Assembly: GCA_014529385.2 (NCBI GenBank)
Contig: CM043947.1
Location: 115,335,587 to 115,399,586, forward strand
Reading direction: 5' to 3'
Length of the DNA: 64,000 bases
From: Adiantum capillus-veneris
Taxonomy: Eukaryota; Streptophyta; Polypodiopsida; Polypodiales; Pteridaceae
The position numbers were made by a program, and so were the translations under genes. Below the pieces are notes generated by a model. The model was given only the letters and a program-made list of their open reading frames with translations. It had not been told where the DNA came from and did no database searches. Below, piece by piece: positions 21,133-31,712 of this stretch (positions are counted from its first letter, which is position 1; every line of letters starts with the position of its first letter).

Positions 21133-22433
21133 AAAACCTTTACATTGAGAGCTGTGGTTTAGGGTTTGACACGCCACTACAACCTATCTATTCTGGGTGA
21201 TGTTGAGCTGCCAACCACATTAGTGATGACATACACAGGGAAAGCAACATTCAATGTTGGTGGCAGTACAATACAGTCTGCATTGCGATTGCCTCTATGA
21301 CACACATGGGCACAGATATATCCTTAGAAAGCTTTTTTGAGCTCTCACAGTTGTACAAGAACTTGAATCTTGTTGTCTTCGATGAGGCCTCCTTAATTGG
21401 GAATAGACTTCTAAATGTTATAGACACAAGACTCCGTGCAATCAAGCATAAACACATAGAACCGTTTGGTGGTTTGGATGTTATCTTCTGTGGAGATCTT
21501 TGTCAAGAAAGCCCAGTTTGAGACTGATGGATATTTAGCGATACACAAAATGCACTTCACTTACTCGCACCATCCTTTTGGCACACTCGTGGAAAATGCT
21601 ACAAGCTAAAGAAAACAATGCGCCAAGAAAACAAAGAATTCATTGCAATCCTCAATAGAATAACGAAGGCAAAACACACAAATACAGATGTGGACCTCAT
21701 TAACACCAACCATAGCAACAAAATTTTTGAGAAGTTCACAACACCGCATTTGTTTTTTACCAACAACTTAAAAAATCAACATAACCATCTTGTTTTTGAG
21801 AGCCTCGACACACAAGCATATATCATACATGCAAAAGATACTCGCCACAAAGCATGCTCGAAGACCCTCATGTTTCCGAACGACCCACAGTCAACTGCAG
21901 GATTGGACTCGATTCTTGAACTGAAAGTAAGAAGGATCGTGGAAGTTTGGAGTGGTAACATCAACACTAGTAAAGGTCTTGTAAATGGTGCAGATGGAAC
22001 TCTTAGACATGTGCAAAGCATAGGAAGCTCCCATATTGCATGGATTAAGTTCTTTGAATCAAACACAGGAATAAAACAACGGGAAGAAAATTCACATTTT
22101 TTTGACGACTTCATCGACCCCCTATGGACACCAATTTTCCAGACATCAAAAGAATTCCAGGTCGAGAAAAATGCTTTGAATACCATAACAAGAACACAAC
22201 TCCCCATCCAAACCATGAATGCAAGAACCATCCACAGATCACAAGGCCTAACAATGCTCATTGCTGCATTTGATCCAAGGGCTATCAATACCCATGGATT
22301 GATATACACAGCTTTGTCTCATGTAAAAGATCCTACAAATCTATACATTCTTAATCCAATAGCTCCAACACAAATAAGAATCGACGCCACCGTGCTTGCA
22401 GAACTTCAAAGACTTGAAACAAAGGCCAAATAG
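21133..22433 (+). pseudogene. Helitron PIF1-type (SF1) helicase domain
   Basis: After the broken Walker A, motifs occur in order: VMTYTGKAT, then VVFDEASLIG (Walker B, about 21372-21400), FCGDLCQESPV (motif III), the long open frame 21618-22433 with DGTLRHVQ, ARTIHRSQGLTM (motif V-like) and YTALSHV (motif VI, where most PIF1 proteins have ALSRV). The helicase would unwind the donor strand during transposition. Frame changes occur near 21297 and 21520. The last 271 codons are open and end QRLETKAK. Confidence 0.88.
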
Positions 22434-22479
22434 GAATACTTAAGACCTTTTCCATTTTCCTTCACCGAAACACATTATA

Positions 22480-23090
22480 TTGTCCAATCACTCAACGTTG
22501 TTTCCGTTCAAAAATACATTGACCAAATCAAAAGAGATCCCAATTTTACAACACCTGACATTCTTTGCTTTCAAGAAACAAAACAAAAACTTGCCTCCAA
22601 TCTTCTTGATCCTGAATTCAACCACATTCACCACTACAATACATTTGGAATGTCAGTCTACTACAAAACACACATTGCATTGCAATCCATAAAGACAACT
22701 TCGTCCTCTTGCATCAAAATCATAGAAATCGTCCTATCCTTCAAAAACAACCATGAATTGCATATACTTTGTGTCTACAAATCACCAAAAAGCTTCCACA
22801 ACTTCATTGATAGTCCTTCTCAATAGTTTGATTGACTGCTGCAGAAGCACAAGAACGAGCATCATTATTGGAGACTTCAACATCCACATCAACCCAGCAA
22901 ATGGACAATACCAAAAAATAGAGAAGCAATTGCACAAGCATCACTATGAACAAGAAATCCACGACATTACGATCGTTTACAACTCAAAACTTGATAATGT
23001 TTGGCTTAAGAACTCTCTCCTATCTTCAGCCCGCAGGCACAAGATTTTGCTATTGGTCAGACCATTCCTAAATACATCTTCTACTCCCAA
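22480..23090 (+). pseudogene. EEP-family nuclease domain at the Helitron C-terminus, frameshifted
   Basis: Directly downstream of the helicase, three frames together give a nuclease of the endonuclease/exonuclease/phosphatase fold. DILCFQETKQ (22557-22586) carries the catalytic Glu. IIIGDFNIHINPANGQ has GDFN at 22870-22881, YNSKLDNVW follows, and GTRFCYWSDH has SDH at 23057-23065. These are all the core motifs in the correct order. Such a domain C-terminal to the helicase is a mark of Helentron-type Helitrons. Two frameshifts separate the motifs. The alternative of an unrelated LINE fragment inserted here is less likely given the spacing and orientation. Confidence 0.8.
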
Positions 23091-23384
23091 AATGAATTTT
23101 CCCTCCCTCCTCATGTGGACTCCCCCCCTGCCCCCACCCCTCAAAATTAGTCGGACCTCCCTCAAAAAGCGTTCTTTGCATTTCTTTTCCTACTTCATAC
23201 AATACAAAGCATTTCAATCCTACTCTTCCCATAAAACAAACCCTCTTTTCCAACACATGCTCCCTCTACTCACACCATGCATATCTATCGACTACACTTG
23301 CGGATTACTCAAATTTGTAATACACATTCTTCTTCCCTCTTTCCTTTTATTTTAAAGTGGCAGGCCTCGTGATTTTGTCACTTA
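23091..23384. other. Helitron 3' flank, boundary not resolved
   Basis: No coding motif. The 3' terminus of the Helitron should lie here. No clear CTRR-plus-hairpin end was seen, and Helentron-type ends are different and short. Confidence 0.4.
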
Positions 23385-24607
23385 TTTTGACTAGTCCCTT
23401 TCCTGTACAATTTTCCACTCCTTTAAATGCCCCATTAACTCTCCACATTTCCCGCCCGTTTTTGTAAGTACCCACTTGAGGTGAGCATTAGCTTGTCTTT
23501 AAGTTAGCCTCTCCCTCTTCAAATGTGGTACCGTTACAGTTTTTTGAGCCACACCACACCTCACTATTTATACCCCCTCCATATCCTCCTTTTTTGTTTG
23601 CACCACTAATGAGCTAATGAAAGCGAGATGCGTTTCGTGTAAACCTGTATCTCTCTCTTTCCCCCCGTCCCCCCCCCCCCAAAAAAAAATAAAAAAGACT
23701 CGCACAGTTTTTTTCCTCATCCTCTTCCAACATGTTGCCTAAGCAAGATTTCGCTCGCTAAGTCAGTTTACTTTTAGAACTGTGAGATGAATGTTGATGG
23801 TTCTTCAATATCTTGGGAGGGGAGAAGTAGGCTTGTTAAACTATTGCAATTGGCTGTGTATGGGTGCAGGTGCATCTTTGCATTAGTTGGATGCACAAAT
23901 GTCAAGCTCTTCAGCTCAAAAGAGTGGCAATACAAGACAGTATTGCCTCTTTGAAGGGGGAGGTTGAAACTCTCCAACGAAAATTGCAAGAAAAGGATGT
24001 GTGGTTGTGTTCTTGTTATCACAGACTTAGAAGTCTAAGGTGTTTCCTCTACTTGTTTTATAGTGCTTAGAACAAAGGATGCTTTTGTACACAAGTAGTG
24101 AAAGGTTGCAGGTTAGAGAGGTCAAGTGTCACCACTTTTTCTCTAAAACAACCTTCTTTCTTGCACCTTGCACGTAGGTGCTTCAAATCCATGCTTATTA
24201 GAGGTGGGTAATCTCATTGTAGTGTATATTTTAGGATTAATGGATGGAAATACTTGCAAGTACATCATATACTTCACAAGTGTCTTTATTATACAGCTTA
24301 CAAATGTTGAATTCATACATGTTTTTGTTTGAAGAACATGTCTCTAATGCATCATGATACAAGGTGACCTCTTACTATGCTTGTTGAGTGGCGTTGTTTG
24401 CAGGAATGGCTCAAGGAACTGGCATAACGTGAAGCTTTTACGATGACACAAATCTCTCCTCAAGCAATGTGTCTCCCACTACACCAAAAATCATTATGCT
24501 AACATGGAGAGATCCCTAGTAGGACAATACAACATCTTTTCATCTGCAACACACCTTTTCCTAACATGAGGGAACCCCCACCAAAGATATTTTTATGTGA
24601 TAGGGTG
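23385..24607 (+). mobile_element. PLE copy C1, internally deleted
   Basis: Homology to the other PLE copies begins at 23385 (TTTTGACTAGTCCC) in the leader. It runs through the poly-C landmark and the coiled-coil segment up to TTTTTATGTGATAGG (about 24606), where it jumps directly into the 3' repeats of the next copy. The whole RT is therefore missing from C1. Confidence 0.8.
23864..24070 (+). CDS. PLE N-terminal coiled-coil segment (copy C1), fragment
   Basis: The frame contains LQLKRVAIQDSIASLKGEV followed by ETLQRKLQEKD, with leucine/isoleucine heptad spacing and charged flanking residues, so a short coiled coil is likely. The same DNA in copies A, C2, D1 and D2 keeps most of this frame. 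An overlapping frame (for example 25212-25487 in C2) is also open, so which frame is real is unsettled. GT..AG splicing may be involved. The methionine used here is only the first in the open stretch. Function is unknown; PLE N-terminal regions often help to multimerise. Confidence 0.4.
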   Translation: MQVHLCISWMHKCQALQLKRVAIQDSIASLKGEVETLQRKLQEKDVWLCSCYHRLRSLRCFLYLFYSA

Positions 24608-24645
24608 ACCCCCACACACACCCTCCCCCCCCCCCCCCCCCCCCC

Positions 24646-24830
24646 AAGGAATTACACACGAATCTGACTAAACCTTGGGTTCATCTAGCTTTGGACTCAT
24701 CTATATATGTAGCCCCTCTAACACCCCCCCAAAGGAATTACAACTGAATTTGACTAAACCTTCGATTGAGATAGCTTCGGCCTCATGTATATATGCAACC
24801 CATCTAAGCTCCACCCATTCCCTAGGCTAA
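24646..24830 (+). repeat. PLE 3' repeats in copy C2
   Basis: Two units, each with GGAATTACA, TGACTAAACC and TATATATG, matching 251-535. Confidence 0.8.
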
Positions 24831-26853
24831 GTCAAATTCCCTTTTTTTGACTAGTCCCTTTCCTGTACAATTTTCCACTCCTTCAAATGCCCCATTAACT
24901 CTCCACCTTTCCCGCCCTTTTTTGTAAGTACCCACTTAAGGTGAGCAGTAACCTGTCTTTAAGTTAGCCTCTCCCTCTTCAAATATGGTAGTGCTATAGT
25001 TTTTTTATCCACACCACACCTCACTATTTATACCCCCTCCATATCCTCCTTATTTGCACTATTGGTGAGCTAATGAAAGCGAAACGCGTTTGGCGTAAAC
25101 CTGTCTCTCTCTTCTTCTTTCCCCCCCCTCCCCCCCAAAAAAAAACTCGCATAGTTTTTTTTTCCTCATCCTCTTCCACCATGTTGCCTAAGCAAGATTT
25201 CGCTCGCTAACTTGGTTTACTTTGAAAACTTTGAGACGAATGTTGATGGTTCTTCCATACCTTGGGAGGGGAGAAGTAGGCTTGTTAAACTATTGCAATT
25301 GGTTCTGTATGGGTGCGGGTGCATCTTTGCATTTGTTGGATGCAAAAATGTCAAGCTCTTTAGCTCAAAAGAGTGGCATTACATGACAGTATTGCATCTT
25401 GGAAGAGGGAGGTTGAAACTCTCCAACAATAATTGCAAGAAAAGGATGTGTGGTTGTGTTCTTCTTATCACAAAATTTGAAGTCTAAGGTGTTTCCTCTA
25501 CTTGTTTTGTAGTGCTTAGCACAAAGGTTGCTTTTGTACACAAGTAGTGAAAGGTTGTAGGTTAGAGAGGTCAAGTGTCACCACTTTTTCTCTAAAACGT
25601 CCTTCTTTTCTTACATCTTGCACATAGGTGCTTCAAATCCATGCTTATTAGAGGTGGGTAATCTCATCCTAATGTATATTTTAGGATTATTGGATGGAAA
25701 TACTTGCAAGTACATCATATACTTAACAAGTGTCTTTATTATACAGCTTGCAAATGTTGAATTCATACATGTTTTTGTTTGAAGAACATGTCTCTAACGC
25801 GTCACGATACAAGGTGACCTCTTACTATGCTAGTTGAGTGGCGTTGTTTGCAAGAATGGCTCAAGGAATTGGCATAACGTGAAGCTTTTACGATGGCACA
25901 AATCTCTCCTCAAGCAATGTGTCTCCCACTACACCAAAAATCATTATGCTAACATGGAGAGATCCCTAGTAGGACAATACAATAGTTTCTCATCAGCAAC
26001 ACACCTTTTCCTAACGTAAGCGCACCCCATACAATGTCATGGAATGGATGTAAGAAGTATGACCGCACTACCCACTAGAAGTTGTTCACGAATGTATGTT
26101 TATCAAAGTTTATGAAAAGAAACTTGGACTTTTTGGTTTGTTGATGTGTAAGAGCACTCTAGGTCTATCATATTTTAGATTGTTTGATAAGTTAAATAAG
26201 ATTTATAGTTATTTGAAGTGTAATTTTGTTTTTATTTGGTAAGATTGTACATGAGAAGACATGATAAAGTACCAGAGATCTTGACGAAAAAACCTCGGTG
26301 AGATTCCTACGATGCACTTGTGACACCATACCTCTCCTTGAACCCTTTGATTTCTATTGTAGTGGGAAGTTCAAGGGAAGAATATTTTCCAATTTAGCAG
26401 TAACTTTTTGTTGAAGAAAATTTTGGTTATTTTAAAGTTTGTACACAATCTAGGAGTTCATTCTGATTGTTTTCCTTCAGTTTCAAATTTTGACCAAGGG
26501 CACTCATTGGAAGCCACTTTTGAAGGTGTTAGGGTGAGATTTTGGGAGAGTTTTATATGTAGGAAATATAATCCTTAACACAATAAAAAACATTGGTTCT
26601 TTGAGTATTTTTAGATTCCATGGTTTTAATGCTTTTTAGAGCTCGTAGATTAAGGAAAAAGTAAGAAATGTCTGTTTTATATCTTTTTTTTTTAAATGGC
26701 CAACTTGCACGTTGACTTTTGGAGAATCCGAGCAAGGTATGATTTTTTTACATCACACGATGGTCGAAGAGCGTGACAAGATGAATGCATTCATGTGAGA
26801 CAAGCCTAGACATATTCAGAGCTGATTGGAAGAAGTAGCCAAAAAATTATCTC

Positions 26854-27290
26854 ATGCAACACCTTAAAGACTCTCACTCTCTTGTTTTAGACTTAGCTTC
26901 TCCTACTTTCCCTCCCAACATTATCCTCTTCACGTTTGACATTGAATCTCTCTATCCTACTTACACTCAACCACCATTATCTCTCTTTCAATGGAGAATT
27001 TTGGCACCAAATCAAAGGCACCGCTATGGGGTCAAACTTTGCGGTTGTGTATGCTTGCCTTTTCCTTTGATTTTTAGAAGAAGGCATGAATCTCCTATCT
27101 TTCCCGTCCCTTCTCTACTTCAAGAGATTTGTAGATGATGCCTTTGGAAATTGGGATGGTCCTTGCTCTAGCTTAAACAAACTCCTCCAAAAGTATGGAG
27201 ACCCTCTCCAAGAACATATCAAAGAATCTTTTGTGGAGATGGATGAGCAACTTGAGAAAGATTCAGAAGCCTTGCATGGTTCTTGCTGAT
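26854..27290 (+). pseudogene. PLE reverse transcriptase palm fragment (copy C2), with catalytic FVDD
   Basis: The frame opens HLKDSHSLVLDLAS and FTFDIESLYP, then loses about 120 bp present in copies A and D1. From 26975 a second frame reads HYLSFNGEFWHQIKG, TAMGSNFAVVYACLFL, TGA (27068-27070), FLEEGMN and KRFVDDAFGNWDG (FVDD at 27128-27139). The IKGTAMGS and RFVDD motifs are classic for Penelope-like RTs. The fragment stops at the microsatellite, so the thumb is absent. It is the only copy in the window with the catalytic DD pair intact. Confidence 0.88.
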
Positions 27291-27434
27291 CTCGATCTCT
27301 CTTTCTCTCTCAATCTCACTCTCGCTATCTCTCTTTCTCTCTCTCTCTCTCTCTCGATCTCGCTCTCGCTATCTCTCTTTCTCTCTCTATTTCCTTATTT
27401 TCCTATCTCTGTCTCTGTCTCGCTCTTCACTTCC

Positions 27435-27476
<42 letters not shown>

Positions 27477-27544
27477 ATATAATATATATATATTATATAT
27501 ATAACATCTCTTTCTCTATCTCTCTATTTCCTCTCTCTCTCTCT

Positions 27545-27608
<64 letters not shown>

Positions 27609-27690
27609 TATATATATATAACTCTCTTCCTCTATCTCTCTAGCTTTTTCCTATCTCTCTCGCTCTCTACTTCCCTATCTCTCTACTGAT
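27291..27690 (+). repeat. CT-rich and TA-rich microsatellite block
   Basis: A (CT)n-like stretch (27291-27475), a (TA)n stretch (about 27476-27620, longest run about 27558-27605) and a second CT-rich part. Open frames coding Ser-Leu repeats here are artefacts. Confidence 0.95.
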
Positions 27691-27848
27691 CGAACAGCGA
27701 CTAAGCTAGGGAGATCTAGACGTCCACGACTGCGGAGAACTACACAACATCGACAGAGACTGCATCAGAGGATCTAGCTAGGTCACTTTGCTTCGACATG
27801 CATAACGCCCGGTCAGACTACTGGCCATGGAGGAGATTGATGAGATCC
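27691..27848. other. Short unassigned spacer
   Basis: Mixed-composition DNA between the microsatellite and the LTR-element homology that starts near 27849. No feature recognised. Confidence 0.4.
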
Positions 27849-28172
27849 GCTCCTTCCTTTTTGTTGTTGTTGGTTGGTTGTAGGTGCGGACATGGTTTCC
27901 ACCTTCTCCTTCTTCTGCTTGGCACTTGGCCTATGTATATCCACTGGGTTTGGCGCGTTGGTTGACTCTCCCACTTCAAATCGATTACTGTTACGCTTGG
28001 CACTCGAGCTTCGATGGAGATGCGGAGTTCGTCTAGTTGTGCTTTGAGCTCTTCTTCTTCTGTCGTCCAGATAGAAAATCCTTCATACTCATTCATCCAT
28101 TCACAATAGTTTAGGGTTTTCAGTCTTGTAAACTGAAGGGTTTCAAGAGCCCTCCTCAGTGGGGGCACCAAA
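27849..28172 (-). pseudogene. Second, truncated gag start left of the 3' LTR
   Basis: Reads MNEYEGFSIWTTEEEELKAQ and RISIEARVPSVTVIDL on the - strand, matching the gag N-terminus at 33332-33592 with few changes. It is cut at about 27849. Its presence beyond the LTR shows that the element was part of a tandem or recombined array. Confidence 0.85.
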
Positions 28173-30104
28173 TGAGAGGCGGAAGTGGAAAAAATAGACC
28201 CGGGTGGCCTCTACACAAGACTATGCACAATGGCCTCATCATGGGGAATACACAATAGGGGCACCACCTAGCAGAGATGCGGCTAGGACGCATACATATA
28301 CACAATGAAGCATGCATGGAAAACAATTTCAAGATCCACGCCCAAATGTGGAATGGGGTGGTCGGAGAATAAGGTGAGAGGAGTGGTGAGTGAGTGAGAA
28401 TGGGCTCGCTACGCGTGCATGTAGTAAGGAAGATAACGAGGTCAGGGATACATGCAAGTATGCTCACTTCTCATACAAAAGGTGGCGAATCCGCACACCT
28501 TAAGATGGAAGTAGCAAGATGATAGGAATATGAGAGGGAGAGAGAGTGTGTGTGTGTGGTGGCGAATCCGCACACCTTAACATAAGCAGAAAAAAAATGG
28601 CAAGGAACAAGCATATACCATACTCACAATGAGATGTATTTAAAGCGACACAAAGTATGGCACCAAGATGGGAGTGTGTTGATTGTTTGCAAAAGATGAA
28701 TACAATAGGTTAGCGTATGGCAGGAAAATGAGAAGGGAACAAGATCGTAGGAGGCATAATGGAGAGATGGGAGTTGATGGCGAGGAATATCATGAGTGTG
28801 TCCACCCTTCTTCTTCTTGAAATGGTGCCTTCAACCCTTAATTACAAGTGGTGTGCAGGTGTGGTGCTCATCTTTTGTGCATGGTGATGGTGATGATGAT
28901 GGTGTTGTGATTATGTGATTAGGGTTCATGCTACAAGCATGTAGCACAAGAGTGTGTATGGATAGGTGTGTGTGTGTGTGTGTGTGTTCTCTCCCCAAGT
29001 GAGTGTGTATCTCATGGCCTCCTTATATAGGGAAGGAGGGAAAGATTTAGCAATATTTCTATTTGAGGTGAGTGTCCCACTTTGGTGACTAGGAAAATGG
29101 GGTGCATGTGACTGTGGCTCCCATCTTGTCTCCTCATTATTTAAAATACCAGAGTCAATAGAGAGAGAAAAAGAGAAATGTGGGTAGGATGTAGAGGATA
29201 GGAAATATTTACAATAGTCTAGCTTTGGATAGACATAAGCTTATTAGGGAGAGAAGAGAGAGGTAAGAAAATTATAAGAGAGGTTGTCGAAGGTGGATAT
29301 TTGTTGATGATGATGGATCCTCCAAAAATGGTGATAGAATTACTCTAGACTAGCCAAGACCTCATTAAAAGAGCCTTGTCTCTTGTAATCATGCTTGAAG
29401 ACTTGTAGAACCATAGCCATTCTAGAAGGAAGAAAAGTGGGATGGTCTGTGTCACCATTACACGAGAAAACTGGGGTCCACTACAAAAATCATATCTCCG
29501 TGTTCATAACTCTAAAATTCTGAAAAAATTGAGCTAAAAGTTGAGATCACGAGCTACATCTTTCATGTTGAACGCTCCTTCAGATTCGGGGTTCTTCTTT
29601 ACTTAAAAAATTCAGCCAAATAATGTATTATTTGTGGCTGCAAAAGTCTTTTGGTGGTCCCCTTTGAGTGGACTTCTCTCTTGCCTTCAAGTGTAAGCTC
29701 CTTCATGTGTATGAAACATGACCTAGAGTGTTGAAAAGATTGGCAATCATCTAGATGGAGGTATTATTGAAATTTGAAAGTGGGGGGTTGAGGTTTGAAA
29801 ATGAAAACTAGTGAATAAATATTGGTAGAGTGGACTAATATATATACATGAAAAAAAATTATTAGAAAATACTAGAATATATATATATATATATAATATT
29901 TAAGGTCAAAAGAGAGATCAACAAAGAAAGCTTACTTATTATGCTACATCGTGATTGATTAGCATAAGTATTATTTATTTAATAAAGGCTAAAACGTTAG
30001 TGAAAAAGGAAAGAAAAAATCAAAAGTAACTTATATAATAGGAAATATTTTTGGTAAAAGAGAAAAAAATGGGGGGGTTCCCATGTATGGAAAAGCATGC
30101 CTCA
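28173..30104 (-). repeat. Left LTR (3' LTR), 1932 bp
   Basis: On + it begins TGAGAGGCGG and ends GCATGCCTCA, so the ends are TGAG...CTCA inverted. On - a TATA-like CTATATAAGG lies at about 29020-29030. It contains GT microsatellites (for example about 28965-28987). Confidence 0.92.
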
Positions 30105-30129
30105 TTAGCCCTCCCCCTAAGGCTAGAGG
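30105..30129 (-). promoter_or_regulatory. Polypurine tract of the minus-strand LTR element
   Basis: On - the sequence adjoining the LTR reads CTTAGGGGGAGGGCTAA. Confidence 0.75.
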
Positions 30130-30944
30130 TATTCATGCCTCTAGCTCTGTTCTTGAGTATGTTGAAATAGAGTAGGATTTCTCCTTGGTTGGCTGGTAGA
30201 TCCTTGTAGGGAATAATGGATCCCTTGGAAGCATGAGGCTCCCCAAAGTTCTTTTCGGTGTCCACCTGGGTCCCACACTAAGCGTAAATCCATTGTATGC
30301 AATAATGTCCTCTTCAAAAGATCACACTTATATGATTCTTGAGTCCACAAGCTGCACAAGAATTAACTCTTGCATAAGTGATAGAAGGTATGGAAAGAAC
30401 TTGATCATTCCTTGAAAGTATTCCAAAGCGGCACCATGCATGGCTTCCTCGTCCAGACACATAGCCAAAAGGGAGTAAGAAACCATAATCCTCATATCTT
30501 GCTGGTTTTCCTTCTTCATGCCAAATTAATAGAGACATGTTGCCCACATGGATAGATTGCATGGTTGATGCCTGTTGCACAAGAGAGCCCACCATGTACA
30601 AAAGATAAACTGCAAACCACATTTTGAAAAATGACTCCATGTTACCACTAGTATGCAAAACTATTCTTCCTTGATTGGTGTGTCCTAGATTGATTCCACT
30701 GGTAGTTGATGTCAATCCTTCCACTCTTGTCGCAACCCAACTTAAAGAGCTTCCAAATTAATGTTACACACAATGTTCACAGTTAGAAAGGAAAACCTAA
30801 AGTGCCAGTAGACCTCAATTGCATTTCTCTGCATTAGTCTTTCACCAATCTCGTGCCATAGGGCTAGTTGAAGTGTCTTCACCACTTTCACATGTGGTTG
30901 AAAATTTGAAGGGTCCACCTTGTTGTGGTTGAATGTGAGGCCCA
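30130..30944 (-). other. Unassigned 3' interior of the LTR element
   Basis: Short minus-strand frames only, for example 30724-30314 with 136 codons. None shows RT, RNase H, integrase or envelope-like motifs. This is where pol would be in a complete element. Confidence 0.5.
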
Positions 30945-31418
30945 TTACCTCAATGGAGCTATCACTTCCTTCACTCCCTGTTGACTCCTCCTCTGAAAAC
31001 TAGAAAACTCATCCTCGGAGGTTTCTAGATCCATGTTGCGTGTTGTGACCTCTTCATGTCGTAAAGTATTGGCCTTCCTTTTGCATCCTTCATGGATTAT
31101 GCCGGTGTCCCAGTCCTGCTTAGCTCTCATAGCCATAAGCCAAGGCCTCCCTAGAATGATAGGATAGCCCTCCCCTTTGTGTGGCATGACAAAGATGTCC
31201 ACATCTACCTCGGTGTTGAATGCCTTTATCCTAACTGCATTTATGACACCAACACATTGAACTTTTAAATTATTTGCCATTTTGGCTCGGCATGGTGCCG
31301 GCCGACTCACCTCTAAACCCAAACGGTGCATCATTTTTTCACTCATGACGCATATTTGTGCGCCACCATCGATGTAGATATTGGAGATGTGTTGCCCTTT
31401 TATGTAAGCATCCATCAC
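30945..31418 (-). CDS. Retropepsin-like aspartic protease of the LTR element
   Basis: The open frame of 157 codons reads ISNIYIDGGAQICVMSEKM near its start and YPIILGRPWLMAMRAKQDW further on. This is the Ty3/gypsy protease layout: the catalytic D-[ST]-G loop followed about 70 residues later by hydrophobic-hydrophobic-G-R/Q-P-W. The loop reads DGG here, where DSG or DTG is usual, so activity is doubtful or the family uses a variant. The protease would cleave the gag polyprotein. It lies downstream of gag in a different frame or after stops (31713-31419 is not open). The start methionine is simply the first in the frame. Confidence 0.8.
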   Translation of the reverse strand: MMDAYIKGQHISNIYIDGGAQICVMSEKMMHRLGLEVSRPAPCRAKMANNLKVQCVGVINAVRIKAFNTEVDVDIFVMPHKGEGYPIILGRPWLMAMRAKQDWDTGIIHEGCKRKANTLRHEEVTTRNMDLETSEDEFSSFQRRSQQGVKEVIAPLR

Positions 31419-31712
31419 TGGTAGTATGTCGTCTAGATTCCTCCCAGAGATAGCCCAGCTATCTTTGGCTTTGGTCCCTCGTGTTAACCATCTTTTTCCA
31501 TTGTCTCCTCACCCTAGGTGCTAGGTGGAGTAATTGGTGCCAGGTGATTTTTGGGCCCTGCACAGAAACATCTTGAACCAAATCATGTGGTTTAGAAACA
31601 TTCACCCAAAGAGAAATCTACAATGTCAATTTTACGTCGTGACTTGGACGGCTTTTTGCTAGATTCCCCTTTATTCTTCATCTTTTCTTCCTTTTGAGAA
31701 GATTCACCATGC

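Larger units (their letters stand above)
3070..23380 (+). mobile_element. Helentron-like Helitron carrying RPA, Rep-helicase and EEP nuclease modules, split by a LINE and an LTR element
   Basis: Three coding blocks on the + strand belong together: an RPA-like OB-fold/zinc-ribbon region (3107-4774), a Rep plus PIF1-type helicase (12297-12836 and 19166-22433) and an EEP nuclease (22480-23090). They are separated only by two insertions that each carry target-site duplications, so removing these restores one element of about 7.1 kb. Helitrons move by a rolling-circle-like route using Rep and helicase. A C-terminal EEP domain is known from the Helentron branch. The outer boundaries are approximate: the limits are where recognisable PLE sequence begins on each side. 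All coding blocks carry stops or frameshifts. Confidence 0.75.
24608..27290 (+). mobile_element. PLE copy C2
   Basis: The copy starts with a C tract (24624-24645) and two 3' repeats (24646-24830), then leader (24840-25140), N-terminal region (25150-26830) and RT (26854-27290). It lies head to tail with C1. At about 27290 it ends in a CT-rich microsatellite. Confidence 0.85.

Noticed and set aside
27826-27830. CATGG as a 5-bp target-site duplication with 35597-35601
   Set aside because: The left end there is a truncated gag interior, not an LTR end, so the match is probably chance.
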